A stretch of 64,000 nt of DNA from Paracoccaceae bacterium (GTDB taxonomy: Bacteria; Pseudomonadota; Alphaproteobacteria; Rhodobacterales; Rhodobacteraceae): positions 44,165-108,164 of the forward strand of contig JACVZW010000009.1 in assembly GCA_014654775.1 (NCBI GenBank), given 5' to 3'. This document shows positions 48,470 through 58,080 of this stretch, in pieces (positions within the stretch are counted from its first letter, which is position 1; each line of letters begins with the position of its first letter). Under the pieces are notes generated by a model. That model had not been told where the DNA came from, did no database searches, and worked only from the letters and a program-made list of their open reading frames with translations. The position numbers were made by a program, and so were the translations under genes.

Positions 48470-49795
48470 TCAGAAACCGTTGCGCCCGGGGATCCAGTTG
48501 GTGCCCGCCAGCGGAACACCCGCCATGGCGGCGGATTCGATGGTGAGGGCGCAAAGATCCTCGGGTTCGAGGTTGTGGAGGTGATTCTTGCCGCAAGCGC
48601 GGGCGATGGTCTGCGCTTCCAGCGTCATCACCTTGAGGTAATTCTTCAGGCGGCGGCCCCCGAGGATGGGGTCGAACCGCTTGAACAGTTCGGGGTCCTG
48701 GGTGGTGATCCCGGCCGGGTCCTTGCCTTCGTGCCAATCGTCATAGGCACCGGCGGTGGTGCCGAGCTTTTTGTACTCGGCCTCGAGCGCGGGGTCGTTG
48801 TCGCCCAGCGCGATCAGGGCAGCCGTGCCGATGGCGACCGCGTCAGCGCCCAGCGCCATGGCCTTGGCCACATCCGCGCCCGAGCGGATGCCGCCCGACA
48901 CGATCAGTTGCACCTTGCGGTGCATGCCGAGGTCCTGCAGCGCCTTCACCGCCTGCGGGATGCAGGCGAGGATGGGCATGCCGACGTTTTCGATGAAGAC
49001 GTCCTGCGTGGCGGCGGTGCCGCCCTGCATGCCGTCAAGCACCACCACGTCAGCGCCTGACTTCACCGCGAGCGCCGTGTCGTAATAGGGGCGTGCGCCG
49101 CCGACCTTGATGTAGATCGGCTTTTCCCAGTTCGTGATTTCGCGCAGTTCGAGGATCTTGATCTCCAGATCATCCGGCCCGGTCCAGTCCGGATGGCGGC
49201 AGGCGGAGCGCTGGTCGATGCCCTTGGGCAGGTTGCGCATCATGGCGACGCGGTCGGAGATTTTCTGCCCCAGAAGCATGCCGCCGCCGCCGGGTTTGGC
49301 CCCCTGCCCCACCACGACCTCGATCGCGTCGGCGCGGCGGAGGTCATCGGGGTTCATGCCGTAGCGGGACGGAAGATATTGATATACAAGAGTTTTCGAG
49401 TGGCCGCGTTCCTCTTCCGTCATGCCGCCATCGCCCGTGGTGGTGGACGTACCTGCGGCGGAGGCCCCGCGACCCAAGGCTTCCTTGGCCGGCCCCGAAA
49501 GCGCGCCGAAGGACATGCCCGCGATGGTGATCGGGATATCCAGATGGATCGGGTTCTTGGCGAAGCGGGTGCCGAGCCAGACGTCGGTGGCGCATTTTTC
49601 GCGGTAGCCTTCCAGCGGGTAGCGGCTGATGGAGGCCCCAAGGAACAGGAGGTCATCGAAATGCGGCAGGCGGCGTTTGGAGCCACCCCCGCGAATGTCG
49701 TAGATGCCGGTCGCGGCGGCGCGGCGAATTTCGGCGTTGGTGTCGTTGGAGAAGGTCCACGACATCTTGGGCGGCGTATGGGGGAAATCGGACAT
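48470..49795 (-). CDS. mgsC: N-methylglutamate synthase subunit C (FMN-binding glutamate synthase-like)
   Basis: GltB-like core (TTTGDGGMTEEERGHS, VSGGIRSGADVAKAMALGADAVAIGTAALIALG); start at MSDFPHTPP. Confidence 0.85.
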   Translation of the reverse strand: MSDFPHTPPKMSWTFSNDTNAEIRRAAATGIYDIRGGGSKRRLPHFDDLLFLGASISRYPLEGYREKCATDVWLGTRFAKNPIHLDIPITIAGMSFGALSGPAKEALGRGASAAGTSTTTGDGGMTEEERGHSKTLVYQYLPSRYGMNPDDLRRADAIEVVVGQGAKPGGGGMLLGQKISDRVAMMRNLPKGIDQRSACRHPDWTGPDDLEIKILELREITNWEKPIYIKVGGARPYYDTALAVKSGADVVVLDGMQGGTAATQDVFIENVGMPILACIPQAVKALQDLGMHRKVQLIVSGGIRSGADVAKAMALGADAVAIGTAALIALGDNDPALEAEYKKLGTTAGAYDDWHEGKDPAGITTQDPELFKRFDPILGGRRLKNYLKVMTLEAQTIARACGKNHLHNLEPEDLCALTIESAAMAGVPLAGTNWIPGRNGF

Positions 49796-49808
49796 TCTTC
49801 TGACGGCC

Positions 49809-50498
49809 TCAGTAGGACGACGCGTTGTCGATATTGAAGGTGTAAAGCTTGCGGGCAGAGCCGTAGCGCTTGAAGTCCTCGGGCTTGGCCAGATGATCGG
49901 CCTCACCGCGCTTCAACAGATCGGCCAGCAGGGCGAGGTGTTCAGGGCGCATCTCTTTCTCGATGCAGTCGGCCCCGAGGGATTTCACCGAACCGCGGAC
50001 GAAAAGGCGGGCCTCGTAGAGGCTGTCGCCCAGCGCCTCGCCCGCGTCACCCAGAACCACGAGGTTGCCGGATTGGGCCATGAAGGCGGACATGTGGCCG
50101 ATGTTGCCATGCACGACGATGTCGATGCCTTTCATCGAGATGCCGCAGCGCGACGACGCGTTGCCCTTGATGACGAGAAGGCCGCCGCGCCCGGTGGCGC
50201 CCGCATATTGGCTGGCGTCGCCGTCGATGATCACGGTGCCGGACATCATGTTTTCCGCTACGCCGGGGCCTGCGGAGCCTTTCACACGGACGGTGGCCTG
50301 CTTGTTCATGCCCGCGCAGTAATAGCCAGTGGAGCCGCGCACGGTAACGTCGACCGGGGCGTCGAGGCCGACGGCGATGGCATGGGCGCCCTTGGGATTG
50401 ATGACCTCCCACGAGGTCATGTTCGTCTGGCCCTTGAGGCCGTGGAGCGTCGAGTTTAGCGCGCGCAGGCCTTGGGCGGCGAGGTCGAAAGTCTGCAT
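49809..50498 (-). CDS. mgsB: N-methylglutamate synthase subunit B (GXGXG domain)
   Basis: Glutamate-synthase C-terminal GXGXG-like repeats (STGYYCAGMNKQATVRVKGSAGPGVAENMMSGTVIIDGDAS). Confidence 0.85.
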   Translation of the reverse strand: MQTFDLAAQGLRALNSTLHGLKGQTNMTSWEVINPKGAHAIAVGLDAPVDVTVRGSTGYYCAGMNKQATVRVKGSAGPGVAENMMSGTVIIDGDASQYAGATGRGGLLVIKGNASSRCGISMKGIDIVVHGNIGHMSAFMAQSGNLVVLGDAGEALGDSLYEARLFVRGSVKSLGADCIEKEMRPEHLALLADLLKRGEADHLAKPEDFKRYGSARKLYTFNIDNASSY

Positions 50499-50501
50499 GG
50501 A

Positions 50502-51398
50502 TCAGCGTTCCCAGAAGTAGACGGTGGCGGGTTCGGGTTCCCAGACGCGGGCAGAGTCGATGCCCGGCAGGTTGACCATCGCACGGTATTCCGAGCCGAA
50601 GGCGACGTATTGGTCGGTTTCGGCCATGACGGCGGGTTTGCAGGCGATCGGGTCGCGGACGACGCCGAAGCCGTTCTTGGTGCCGACGACGAAGGTGAAG
50701 AAGCCGTCCAGATCGGTCAGCGTGGCCTCCATCGCCTCGCCCAGTTTGGCGCCTTCCTGCAGCTTGTGGCTGATGAAGGCGGCGGCAACTTCGGTGTCGT
50801 TTTCCGTCTCGAACGTCATGCCCGCCTGACGCAGCACGCGGCGGACGGAGTTGTGGTTGGAGAGCGAGCCGTTGTGGACGAGGCACTGGTCGGCCCCGGT
50901 GGAGAAGGGATGCGCGCCCATGGTGGTGACGGCGGATTCGGTGGCCATGCGGGTGTGGCCGATGCCGTGGGTGCCGGACATGCGGGCCACGTCGAAGCGC
51001 GAGGCGACATCCTTGGGAAGGCCGACTTCCTTATAAATTTCAATACCTTCCCCTGCCGACATGACGCGCGCCTTGGGGCGCAGGTCACGCATGGCGTGGC
51101 GCGCGGCATCCAGCCGATCTTCGGGCAGTTCAAGGACCATATGCGTGTCCTTGACGGTGCCCGTGACCTTGGCCGCGATCGCCTTGCCGAGATCTTCGGT
51201 CAGGGTGGCAAAGTCGGCTTCGGGGGCCGGGGATTGGACGGTCAGCTTGGCCTTGCCCTTTTCGGGGCGGCCGTAGATGGCGATGCCCGCGCTGTCGGGG
51301 CCGCGATCCGTCATGGTGATGAGCATGTCGGTGAGCAGGGCACCGAGTTGCGGTTCCAGCTTGGGGTCTTTCAGGAAAAGACCGACGATTCCGCACAT
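50502..51398 (-). CDS. mgsA: N-methylglutamate synthase subunit A (class II glutamine amidotransferase)
   Basis: Start at MCGIVGLFLKD (Ntn Cys2); GHTRMATESAVTTMGAHPF. Confidence 0.87.
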   Translation of the reverse strand: MCGIVGLFLKDPKLEPQLGALLTDMLITMTDRGPDSAGIAIYGRPEKGKAKLTVQSPAPEADFATLTEDLGKAIAAKVTGTVKDTHMVLELPEDRLDAARHAMRDLRPKARVMSAGEGIEIYKEVGLPKDVASRFDVARMSGTHGIGHTRMATESAVTTMGAHPFSTGADQCLVHNGSLSNHNSVRRVLRQAGMTFETENDTEVAAAFISHKLQEGAKLGEAMEATLTDLDGFFTFVVGTKNGFGVVRDPIACKPAVMAETDQYVAFGSEYRAMVNLPGIDSARVWEPEPATVYFWER

Positions 51399-51641
51399 GG
51401 CGTCGACTCCTCTGTTCTTCGTTGAGGGCACGCTAGCACCGAAGAAATCGACGCTCAACTGGGAAGAAACTTTTTTTCCTTAGCGGGAAAACTTTTCAAA
51501 GTGCCTAAAGTTTCGGCAGGTTTTTCTTGACAGGTTGTCGCAGGGCGTTTTCCTCTCAGAAAAGAAAGTTGCCGGACAGAGAAATGGCGTCGGGGCCCAG
51601 CCAACAGCGGCAGTGCAAAAAGGCCCACGGGAGGGAAAACG

Positions 51642-53072
51642 ATGGGTGACAATGTAAGTACGCTGAACGTCATATTTACCGAGTTCTACTACTGGGTAAC
51701 CGTGGTGTTCATGTTCCTGATTCACGTCGGCTTCTGCATGTACGAAGTGGGTGCATCAAGGCGGCGCAACCACATGCACACGCTGATGAAGAACACGATG
51801 GCCATTCCGCTGATCACGGTCACGTTCTTCTTCTTTGGCTGGTGGATCTACTTTGCCTTCCCCAGTGGTCTTTACTGGTTCAATTTCGTGGAAGACCCGC
51901 TTTTCTACGACCCCAATCTGGTCGCAGGGCCGGCCAGCCCGCTGATGGGCACCCATCTGTCGGGCGTGAACGAAACCGACATTGCCGCAGGCATAACCGC
52001 AGACGGGCTGAATGGAGCGGCGATCTGGCATCGTCTGAACGGTGTGTTCTGGGCGGCCTTCCTTCTGTTCTCGATCACCACGGCGTCGATCGTTTCGGGC
52101 GCGGTGATCGAGCGGATCAAGATGGGCGCGTTCTGGATGATCGCTGTCCTGCTGGGGTCGGTCCTCTGGATCACAGATGCCGCATGGGGCTGGAGCGCAG
52201 GCGGCTGGATGGTCAAGTATCTGGGCTATCATGATGCCTATGCCTCGGGTGTGGTGCACGGCATCGCCGGAGGCGCGGCGCTGGCTACGCTGATCGTGCT
52301 TGGGCCGCGTCTGGGGAAATTCCGCCCTGATGGCACCCCGCGTGACATCCCTCCGCATAACCCGTGGCTGGTGACGATCGGGCTGTTCCTGATCTATACC
52401 GGTTTCTGGGGGTTCTATGCCGCCTGCAACATTCCGATGATTTCCCCCGGCTCCATCGCCGGGCAGATCACCGGAGAAACCTGGACCACGACCAACATCT
52501 ACCTGACACCGACGACCCTGTCGGCGATCACGATGAACTTCCTCATGGCGCTTTCGGGCGGGATGATGGCGGGTTACATCTTCTCAAAAGGGGATGCGTT
52601 CTGGACCTATTCGGCGGGCCTTTGCGGCATCATCGGCGCGTCTGCGGGCAATGATCTGTACCATCCGAATCAGGCGATGTTCATCGGCGCGATCGTGCCC
52701 TATGTGGCCTACAAGCTGCATTTCTGGGTCGAACGGACCTTCAAGATCGATGATGCCGTCGGGGCGGTGGCCGTGCACGGCTATGGCGGTTTCATGGGGG
52801 TCGTGATCGCGGGCTTCGTTCTATGGGGCGCGCCGTCGTCACCCTATGAGGGCTATGCGGTCATCACCCCATGGGGGAACTTCATCGGGGGCTGCATCAT
52901 GGTCCTGTTGGGCTTTGTTCCGGTCTACATCCTCTGCAAGATCCTGAACAGCTTCGGGCTTTTGCGGATCCCGGCGAAGATCGAACTTGAAGGGCTCGAT
53001 TTCAAAGGCCGCGCGGCCTATGAGGCGGCCGTCGCCGAAATCACCGCCGCCGAACGCGCGATGCTGAAGTAG
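51642..53072 (+). CDS. amtB: Amt-family ammonium/methylammonium transporter
   Basis: Polytopic Amt protein; twin-His candidates in SGVVHGIAGG and AVAVHGYGGFMG. Confidence 0.9.
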   Translation: MGDNVSTLNVIFTEFYYWVTVVFMFLIHVGFCMYEVGASRRRNHMHTLMKNTMAIPLITVTFFFFGWWIYFAFPSGLYWFNFVEDPLFYDPNLVAGPASPLMGTHLSGVNETDIAAGITADGLNGAAIWHRLNGVFWAAFLLFSITTASIVSGAVIERIKMGAFWMIAVLLGSVLWITDAAWGWSAGGWMVKYLGYHDAYASGVVHGIAGGAALATLIVLGPRLGKFRPDGTPRDIPPHNPWLVTIGLFLIYTGFWGFYAACNIPMISPGSIAGQITGETWTTTNIYLTPTTLSAITMNFLMALSGGMMAGYIFSKGDAFWTYSAGLCGIIGASAGNDLYHPNQAMFIGAIVPYVAYKLHFWVERTFKIDDAVGAVAVHGYGGFMGVVIAGFVLWGAPSSPYEGYAVITPWGNFIGGCIMVLLGFVPVYILCKILNSFGLLRIPAKIELEGLDFKGRAAYEAAVAEITAAERAMLK

Positions 53073-53088
53073 GGAAAGGAAAAATCCA

Positions 53089-53307
53089 ATGTCCACAATT
53101 GGTTACGCAAGCTGGGCTGTCGATCTGAAGGATGTCGGCGCGATCTATCCCTTTCAGGGCACCGAAACCATTATGGTGGTTCTGGGGGTTGCTTTCTGGA
53201 TCGGGTGGCACGTGTTGCAGATCCGGCAGGAAGAGGCCGAAATCGCCGCAGAGATGAAAGCCGAAAGGCGCGATGACGTCGCGCGCAAGCTGATCGACGA
53301 CTATTGA
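53089..53307 (+). CDS. Small single-TM protein downstream of amt
   Basis: 72 aa: TETIMVVLGVAFWIGWHVLQIRQEEAEIAAEMKAERRDD; GGAAAGGA-type RBS upstream; followed by terminator. Confidence 0.75.
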   Translation: MSTIGYASWAVDLKDVGAIYPFQGTETIMVVLGVAFWIGWHVLQIRQEEAEIAAEMKAERRDDVARKLIDDY

Positions 53308-53325
53308 GCGGCGTCTGAAATGCGG

Positions 53326-53353
53326 AACGGGGCTGGCTGTGGCCGGCCCCGTT
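53326..53353 (+). terminator. Hairpin terminator of the amt operon
   Basis: AACGGGGC...GCCCCGTT followed by T. Confidence 0.6.
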
Positions 53354-53394
53354 TGCCATGTGCACGGCCTTTGGGGACCGGCGATATCCTCCCC

Positions 53395-54072
53395 TCAGCC
53401 TTGCGGGTAAGAGATCACTGACAGATAGCGGGCGGGCAGCTTGATGAGCACCTCGGGCCCGTGGGGGGCGTCGGCGTCGAAGAAGAGGCTGTCGCCCGGT
53501 TCGAGGTGATAGAGGGCGTCGCCGTGGCGATAGGTGACCTCGCCCTCCAGCATGTAGAGAAGTTCGATGCCGTCATGCTGAAAGGCGGGGAAGGTGTCGG
53601 ATTCCGCTGTCAAAGTAATGACATAGGGTTCGACCACCACGCCGGAGCTGTTTGATCCGATATGGCCGAGGAGGTGGTATTGATGGCCAGCGCGGGTGCC
53701 GCGGCGTTCGATTTCCAGATGCTCGCCTGCCTTCACATGCTGGCATTCGCGGCGTTCCTCATAGCCCCGGAAGAAAGAGGTGATGGGGGTGGAGAAGGCA
53801 TGCGACAGGATCTGGAGGGTGGTGAGCGAGGGCGAGGTGATGCCGTTCTCGATCTTGGACAGCATGCCGATGGAGAGGCCGGTGACAGCTGCGAGATCGG
53901 CCACGGTCATGCCTTGCTGACGTCGGAAGGCGCGGACGGAGCGGCCGATGGCCATTTCCAGATTGCGTTCGGCGAGTTCGCGGACGCGGTGGGGATCTTG
54001 GCTGAAAACGGGTTTGGATTTGGGGAGGACGGTGTCTGCTGTGGTGTCGGCAGCGCTGTCGAGTTCTTCCAT
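53395..54072 (-). CDS. XRE-family regulator with C-terminal cupin
   Basis: HTH GMTVADLAAVTGLSIGMLSKIENGITSPSLTTLQ; cupin MLEGEVTYRHGDALYHLEPGDSLFFDADAPHGP. Confidence 0.92.
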   Translation of the reverse strand: MEELDSAADTTADTVLPKSKPVFSQDPHRVRELAERNLEMAIGRSVRAFRRQQGMTVADLAAVTGLSIGMLSKIENGITSPSLTTLQILSHAFSTPITSFFRGYEERRECQHVKAGEHLEIERRGTRAGHQYHLLGHIGSNSSGVVVEPYVITLTAESDTFPAFQHDGIELLYMLEGEVTYRHGDALYHLEPGDSLFFDADAPHGPEVLIKLPARYLSVISYPQG

Positions 54073-54160
54073 CGATTTCCCCCATAGTGAACATACACGA
54101 ATTCTTTTTTACTATAGGGAAAAATGGGCGCGGGACAAGTCGGCAAGGCTGCCCGGAATC

Positions 54161-54220
54161 GGTTGTGCCCTGTGTTGTGCCGCAAACTGTGCAGCAAACT
54201 GTGGGCACAGAGCGGGCGGT
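54161..54220. repeat. Copy B of the 60-bp dispersed element (partner at 10491-10550)
   Basis: GGTTGTGCCCTGTGTTGTGCCGCAAACTGTGCAGCAAACTGTGGGCACAGAGCGGGCGGT; 3 differences from copy A. Confidence 0.85.
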
Positions 54221-54263
54221 GGGTTCGGGATTTCTTTAAGGGGCGGTGGGGTGGAACCCCACC

Positions 54264-54830
54264 CTAGAAGGCCGACAGCGCGGCGGTTTCGAGCGCGTGG
54301 AAGACCGAGGCCGCCGAAGAGCGGGGGCCGATGACCGACAGATGACCGGGGGCGCGGATCACGATGTAGCAGCCCAGATGTTCGATCACCGTGCGGGTCG
54401 CCGCACCGGGGCCGTGGGCGCGCAGGTCGAAGGCGCAGAGGCGTTCAAACATCACGGGCAGGTCTTCGCCGGTCACGTCGAAGCGGGCCCAGGCGTCGGT
54501 CTGTTCGGTGAGGCTGGCCGCTTCGCCGAAATGGGGCTTGAGGCGGGCGACGATGTCTTCATGCGTGGCGAAGGGGGCCTCGACCATCCACATGTCGGGC
54601 GACAGCCAGAAGGCAGCGTAGGTCGCGCCTTGCGCGGCCTTGCCGGGGCCGGGGAGCGGGATGCCTGCGGCATCCGCGATATCGGTGATAGCCTTCGCTT
54701 CGCCCTGCCGCGCGGCGAGGGAGGCAAGTGCGGTGTCCGTGACTTCGGTGATTGTCACGGGGCCGAGGGTGACGCTGTGGGGGGCGTCATGTCCGAGCGG
54801 CGTGATGGGTTTCAGGCGGTGGTCAGCCAC
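54264..54830 (-). CDS. mgdD: N-methylglutamate dehydrogenase subunit D (SoxG-like)
   Basis: Sarcosine oxidase gamma-like; overlaps the mgdC stop. Confidence 0.82.
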   Translation of the reverse strand: MADHRLKPITPLGHDAPHSVTLGPVTITEVTDTALASLAARQGEAKAITDIADAAGIPLPGPGKAAQGATYAAFWLSPDMWMVEAPFATHEDIVARLKPHFGEAASLTEQTDAWARFDVTGEDLPVMFERLCAFDLRAHGPGAATRTVIEHLGCYIVIRAPGHLSVIGPRSSAASVFHALETAALSAF

Positions 54831-57774
54831 GGAGGCGGTCTCCTTCCGGGTCGAAGAAGTGGGGCGAGACGATCTCGACCTCCACCTCTGTCTTGGCGAG
54901 CAGGTTCACGGCGCGCATGCGTTGGCCGATGCGGGCGTGGCCGTTCTTGAGGTAGCCCAGCGCGATGGAACTGCCGAGGTGGGGCGAGTAGACGACGGAA
55001 GTGAGCCAGCCGCCATCGTTGGCCGCCACCGGGGTCGCGCCGATGTCGAGGAAGTGGGAGCCTGCGGTGAGGGGTTTGGCAGGGTCCACGGGGCGGACGC
55101 CGACGAGGCGGAGGCCGTCCTCGGCGGTCAGCCCTTCGCGTTGGGACAGGACCATGCCGATGCTGTCCTTCTTCTTGGACACCATCTTGCCGAGGCCCAT
55201 GTTGAGCGCGGTGGTCTGGCCGTTCAATTCGTTCCCTGCGACATGGCCCTTTTCCACGCGCATGACGCCCAAGGATTCCGTCCCATAGGCGACGGCGCCG
55301 AATTCTTCGCCCTGCTTCATCAACTCGCGGATCATGGCGTCGCCATAGCGGGTGGGGACGGCGATTTCATAGGCAAGTTCGCCCGAGAAGGAGATGCGGA
55401 AGAGGCGCGCGCGGAGGCCGCCCGCGACGGTGATGTTTCCGCAAGCCATGTAGGGGAAGGCGGCATCGGAAATGTCTTGATCGACGATCTTCTGCAGGAG
55501 TTTGCGGGCGTTCGGCCCGGCGACGGAGAACTGCGCCCAAGCTTCGGTCGTGGAGATCAGTTGGACATCCATGTCGGGGTAGAGGCACTGGCGCACATAT
55601 TCGAGGTGGCGGAAGACGGGGACGGCATTGGCCGTGGTCGTGGTCATCACCCATTCGTTTTCGCCCATACGGGCGGTGGTACCGTCATCCATGACGATCC
55701 CATCTTCGCGCAGCATCAGGCCGTAGCGGACCTTGCCGATGGGAAGGGTGGAGAAGGTGTTGGCATAGACCTTGTCGAGGAAGGCGGCGGCGTCGCGGCC
55801 CTGAATGTCGATCTTGCCCAAGGTGGTGACGTCGCAGATGCCGACGGAGGCGCGGGTTTGCAGCACTTCGCGGTCTACCGACTGCCGCCATGTGGTTTCG
55901 CCCGCTTTGGGGAACCATTGGGCGCGGAGCCACATGCCGACCTCGACGAAGATCGCGCCCTGTTCGGAGGCCCATTTGTGGCTGGGCGTCAGGCGGGTGG
56001 GTTTGAATTCGTGACCACGGGAGCGGCCTGCCAGCGCGCCCATGGCGACGGGGGTATAGGGCGGGCGGTAGATTGTGGTGCCTGTCTGCGGAATCGTGCG
56101 ATCCGTGAGTTCGGCCATGATGGCAAGGCCGAGGATATTGCCGGTTTTCCCCTGGTCGGTGGCCATGCCGAGGGTGGTGTAGCGTTTGAGGTGTTCGACC
56201 GAGGTGAAGTTTTCCTGTTTGGCAAGTTTGACGTCCTTCACCGTGACGTCGTTCTGCTGATCGATCCAGGCGCGGCCCTTGCCTTCGGGGACATACCAGA
56301 AAGGGGTCAGGTTGAGGGGGGCGTCTTCGGCCTTTGGCAGGTCGGGGGTGTGGGGGTTGAGGCCCAAGGCTTCGAGCGCGGCGTTGGCCTGCTGCGCGCC
56401 TGTGGTCAGGGCGGCGTGGGTGGAGAGGTGGCCTGCTGCCGCGCCTGCGGCGGTGAGGTTGGCGGGGCCGTCGGTGGGTGGGGTGAAGGCGTGGATGCCG
56501 TCGTTCCAGACGGGGCGGCCCCGGTGGTGGCTGGCGATGTTGAGGTTGGGGTTCCAGCCGCCCGACACGCCGAGGGCGGTGACGGAGAGGGTTTCCGACT
56601 TGCCGTTCGCGTGGCGGATGGTGATGGATTTCAGGCCCAGTCGGCCTGCGCTGTTGATCACCTGCGCGCCCTTGAGGTGGCGGATGCCGGGGAGAAGGTC
56701 ACCTTCCTGACGGGTGTCGATGACAGCGGCGACGTCGATGCCCTTGGCCTGCAGGTCGGTGGCGGTGCGCAGGCCGTCATCGTTGTTGGTGAAGACGGCG
56801 ACGCGGTCACCCACGGTTACGGCATAGCGGTTGGCATAGGCGCGGAGGGCGCCTGCGAGCATGATGCCCGGGCGGTCGTTGTTCTCAAAAGCGATCGGGC
56901 GTTCGGTGGCCCCGCCTGCGAGGATCGCGTGGCAGGAGTAGATGCGCCAGAGGATCTGGCGCGGCTTGCCTTCGGGTGGCACGGGGAGGTGGTCGGAGAC
57001 GCGTTCGACGGCGGAATAGATGCCGTGATCCATCGCGCCCAGCACGGTGGTGCGGGGCATGAGGCGAACGTTGGGCATTTGGCGCAGGGTGCGGAGGGTG
57101 TCTTCGGCCCAGTCGGCCCCGGCGTGGTTGCCGATGGTCAGGGTTTCGGCGTTGAGGCGGCCGCCCATGCGGAAATCCTCATCCGCGAGGAGGACGCGGG
57201 CGCCTGCGCGGCCAGCGGTGAGCGCGGCCATCAGGCCAGCGGGGCCTGCGCCGATGATGAGGATGTCGCAGTGGAGGAAGCCCTTATCGTAGGCGTCGGG
57301 GTCTTCGTGATGGGTCAGGGTGCCGAGGCCAGCGGCGCGGCGGATGATGGGTTCGTAAAGCTTTTCCCAGAAGGCGGCGGGCCACATGAAGGTCTTGTAG
57401 TAGAAGCCTGCCGCGAAGAAGGGGGAGAGGCGGTCGTTGATCCCCATCAGATCGAATTTGAGCGAGGGGAAGCGGTTCTGGCTACTGGCTTCCAGACCGT
57501 CGAACAGCTCGGCCACGGTGGCGCGGGTGTTGGGTTCCTGCCGCGCGCCCGTCCGCAATTCGACGATGGCGTTGGGTTCTTCGGAGCCTGCAGAGATCGG
57601 GCCGCGCGGGCGGTGGTATTTGAAGCTGCGCCCCATGAGGCGGACGCCATTGGCGAGGAGGGCCGAGGCCAGCGTGTCGCCGGGGTGACCCGTGTAGGGC
57701 AGGCCGTCGAAGGTGAAGCGGAAGGTACGGGTGCGGTCGATCTGGCCGCCCTTGATGCGGTTCTCTTGCGTCAT
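54823..57774 (-). CDS. mgdC: N-methylglutamate dehydrogenase subunit C (SoxA-like, large)
   Basis: 983 aa; FTFDGLPYTGHPGDTLASALLANGVRLMGRSFKYHRPRG, GAGPAGLMAALTAGRAGARVLLADE, C-terminal GCV_T-like domain. Confidence 0.88.
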   Translation of the reverse strand: MTQENRIKGGQIDRTRTFRFTFDGLPYTGHPGDTLASALLANGVRLMGRSFKYHRPRGPISAGSEEPNAIVELRTGARQEPNTRATVAELFDGLEASSQNRFPSLKFDLMGINDRLSPFFAAGFYYKTFMWPAAFWEKLYEPIIRRAAGLGTLTHHEDPDAYDKGFLHCDILIIGAGPAGLMAALTAGRAGARVLLADEDFRMGGRLNAETLTIGNHAGADWAEDTLRTLRQMPNVRLMPRTTVLGAMDHGIYSAVERVSDHLPVPPEGKPRQILWRIYSCHAILAGGATERPIAFENNDRPGIMLAGALRAYANRYAVTVGDRVAVFTNNDDGLRTATDLQAKGIDVAAVIDTRQEGDLLPGIRHLKGAQVINSAGRLGLKSITIRHANGKSETLSVTALGVSGGWNPNLNIASHHRGRPVWNDGIHAFTPPTDGPANLTAAGAAAGHLSTHAALTTGAQQANAALEALGLNPHTPDLPKAEDAPLNLTPFWYVPEGKGRAWIDQQNDVTVKDVKLAKQENFTSVEHLKRYTTLGMATDQGKTGNILGLAIMAELTDRTIPQTGTTIYRPPYTPVAMGALAGRSRGHEFKPTRLTPSHKWASEQGAIFVEVGMWLRAQWFPKAGETTWRQSVDREVLQTRASVGICDVTTLGKIDIQGRDAAAFLDKVYANTFSTLPIGKVRYGLMLREDGIVMDDGTTARMGENEWVMTTTTANAVPVFRHLEYVRQCLYPDMDVQLISTTEAWAQFSVAGPNARKLLQKIVDQDISDAAFPYMACGNITVAGGLRARLFRISFSGELAYEIAVPTRYGDAMIRELMKQGEEFGAVAYGTESLGVMRVEKGHVAGNELNGQTTALNMGLGKMVSKKKDSIGMVLSQREGLTAEDGLRLVGVRPVDPAKPLTAGSHFLDIGATPVAANDGGWLTSVVYSPHLGSSIALGYLKNGHARIGQRMRAVNLLAKTEVEVEIVSPHFFDPEGDRLRG

Positions 57775-58070
57775 TTGCTGCGCCCCCGGCGGCGGGCCAC
57801 ATCGCGGGCGAATTCGACCTTGGTGATTTCATGCGTGACGGTGTTGCGGGTGACGACGAGCCATGAGCGGTCGCCCTGTTCGTGGAACCAAAGCTCTCGG
57901 TGTTCGCCTGCCGGGTTGTCGCGCAGGTAGAGGTAGTCGTGGAAGGCGTCCTGCGCGGCCTCTGCCGAGGGGAAGGCCATGCCATCAGGGCGGTCCATCA
58001 GGGCGGCGTCGCCGAGATAGGTGAATTCCTGTGCGTCGCGGGGGCCGAGGAGGGGGTGGTTGATGATCAT
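57771..58070 (-). CDS. mgdB: N-methylglutamate dehydrogenase subunit B (SoxD-like)
   Basis: 99 aa SoxD-like between SoxB- and SoxA-like genes. Confidence 0.85.
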   Translation of the reverse strand: MIINHPLLGPRDAQEFTYLGDAALMDRPDGMAFPSAEAAQDAFHDYLYLRDNPAGEHRELWFHEQGDRSWLVVTRNTVTHEITKVEFARDVARRRGRSK

Positions 58071-58080
58071 GATGCGCCCT

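Noticed and set aside
51399-51641. Sigma-54/NtrC-type promoter for amt or mgsA
   Set aside because: No GG-N10-GC match found by eye in either direction
54640-57930. 1096-aa plus-strand ORF opposite mgdC
   Set aside because: Antisense artefact of GC-rich codon bias; no domain-like sequence, mgdC is clear on the minus strand
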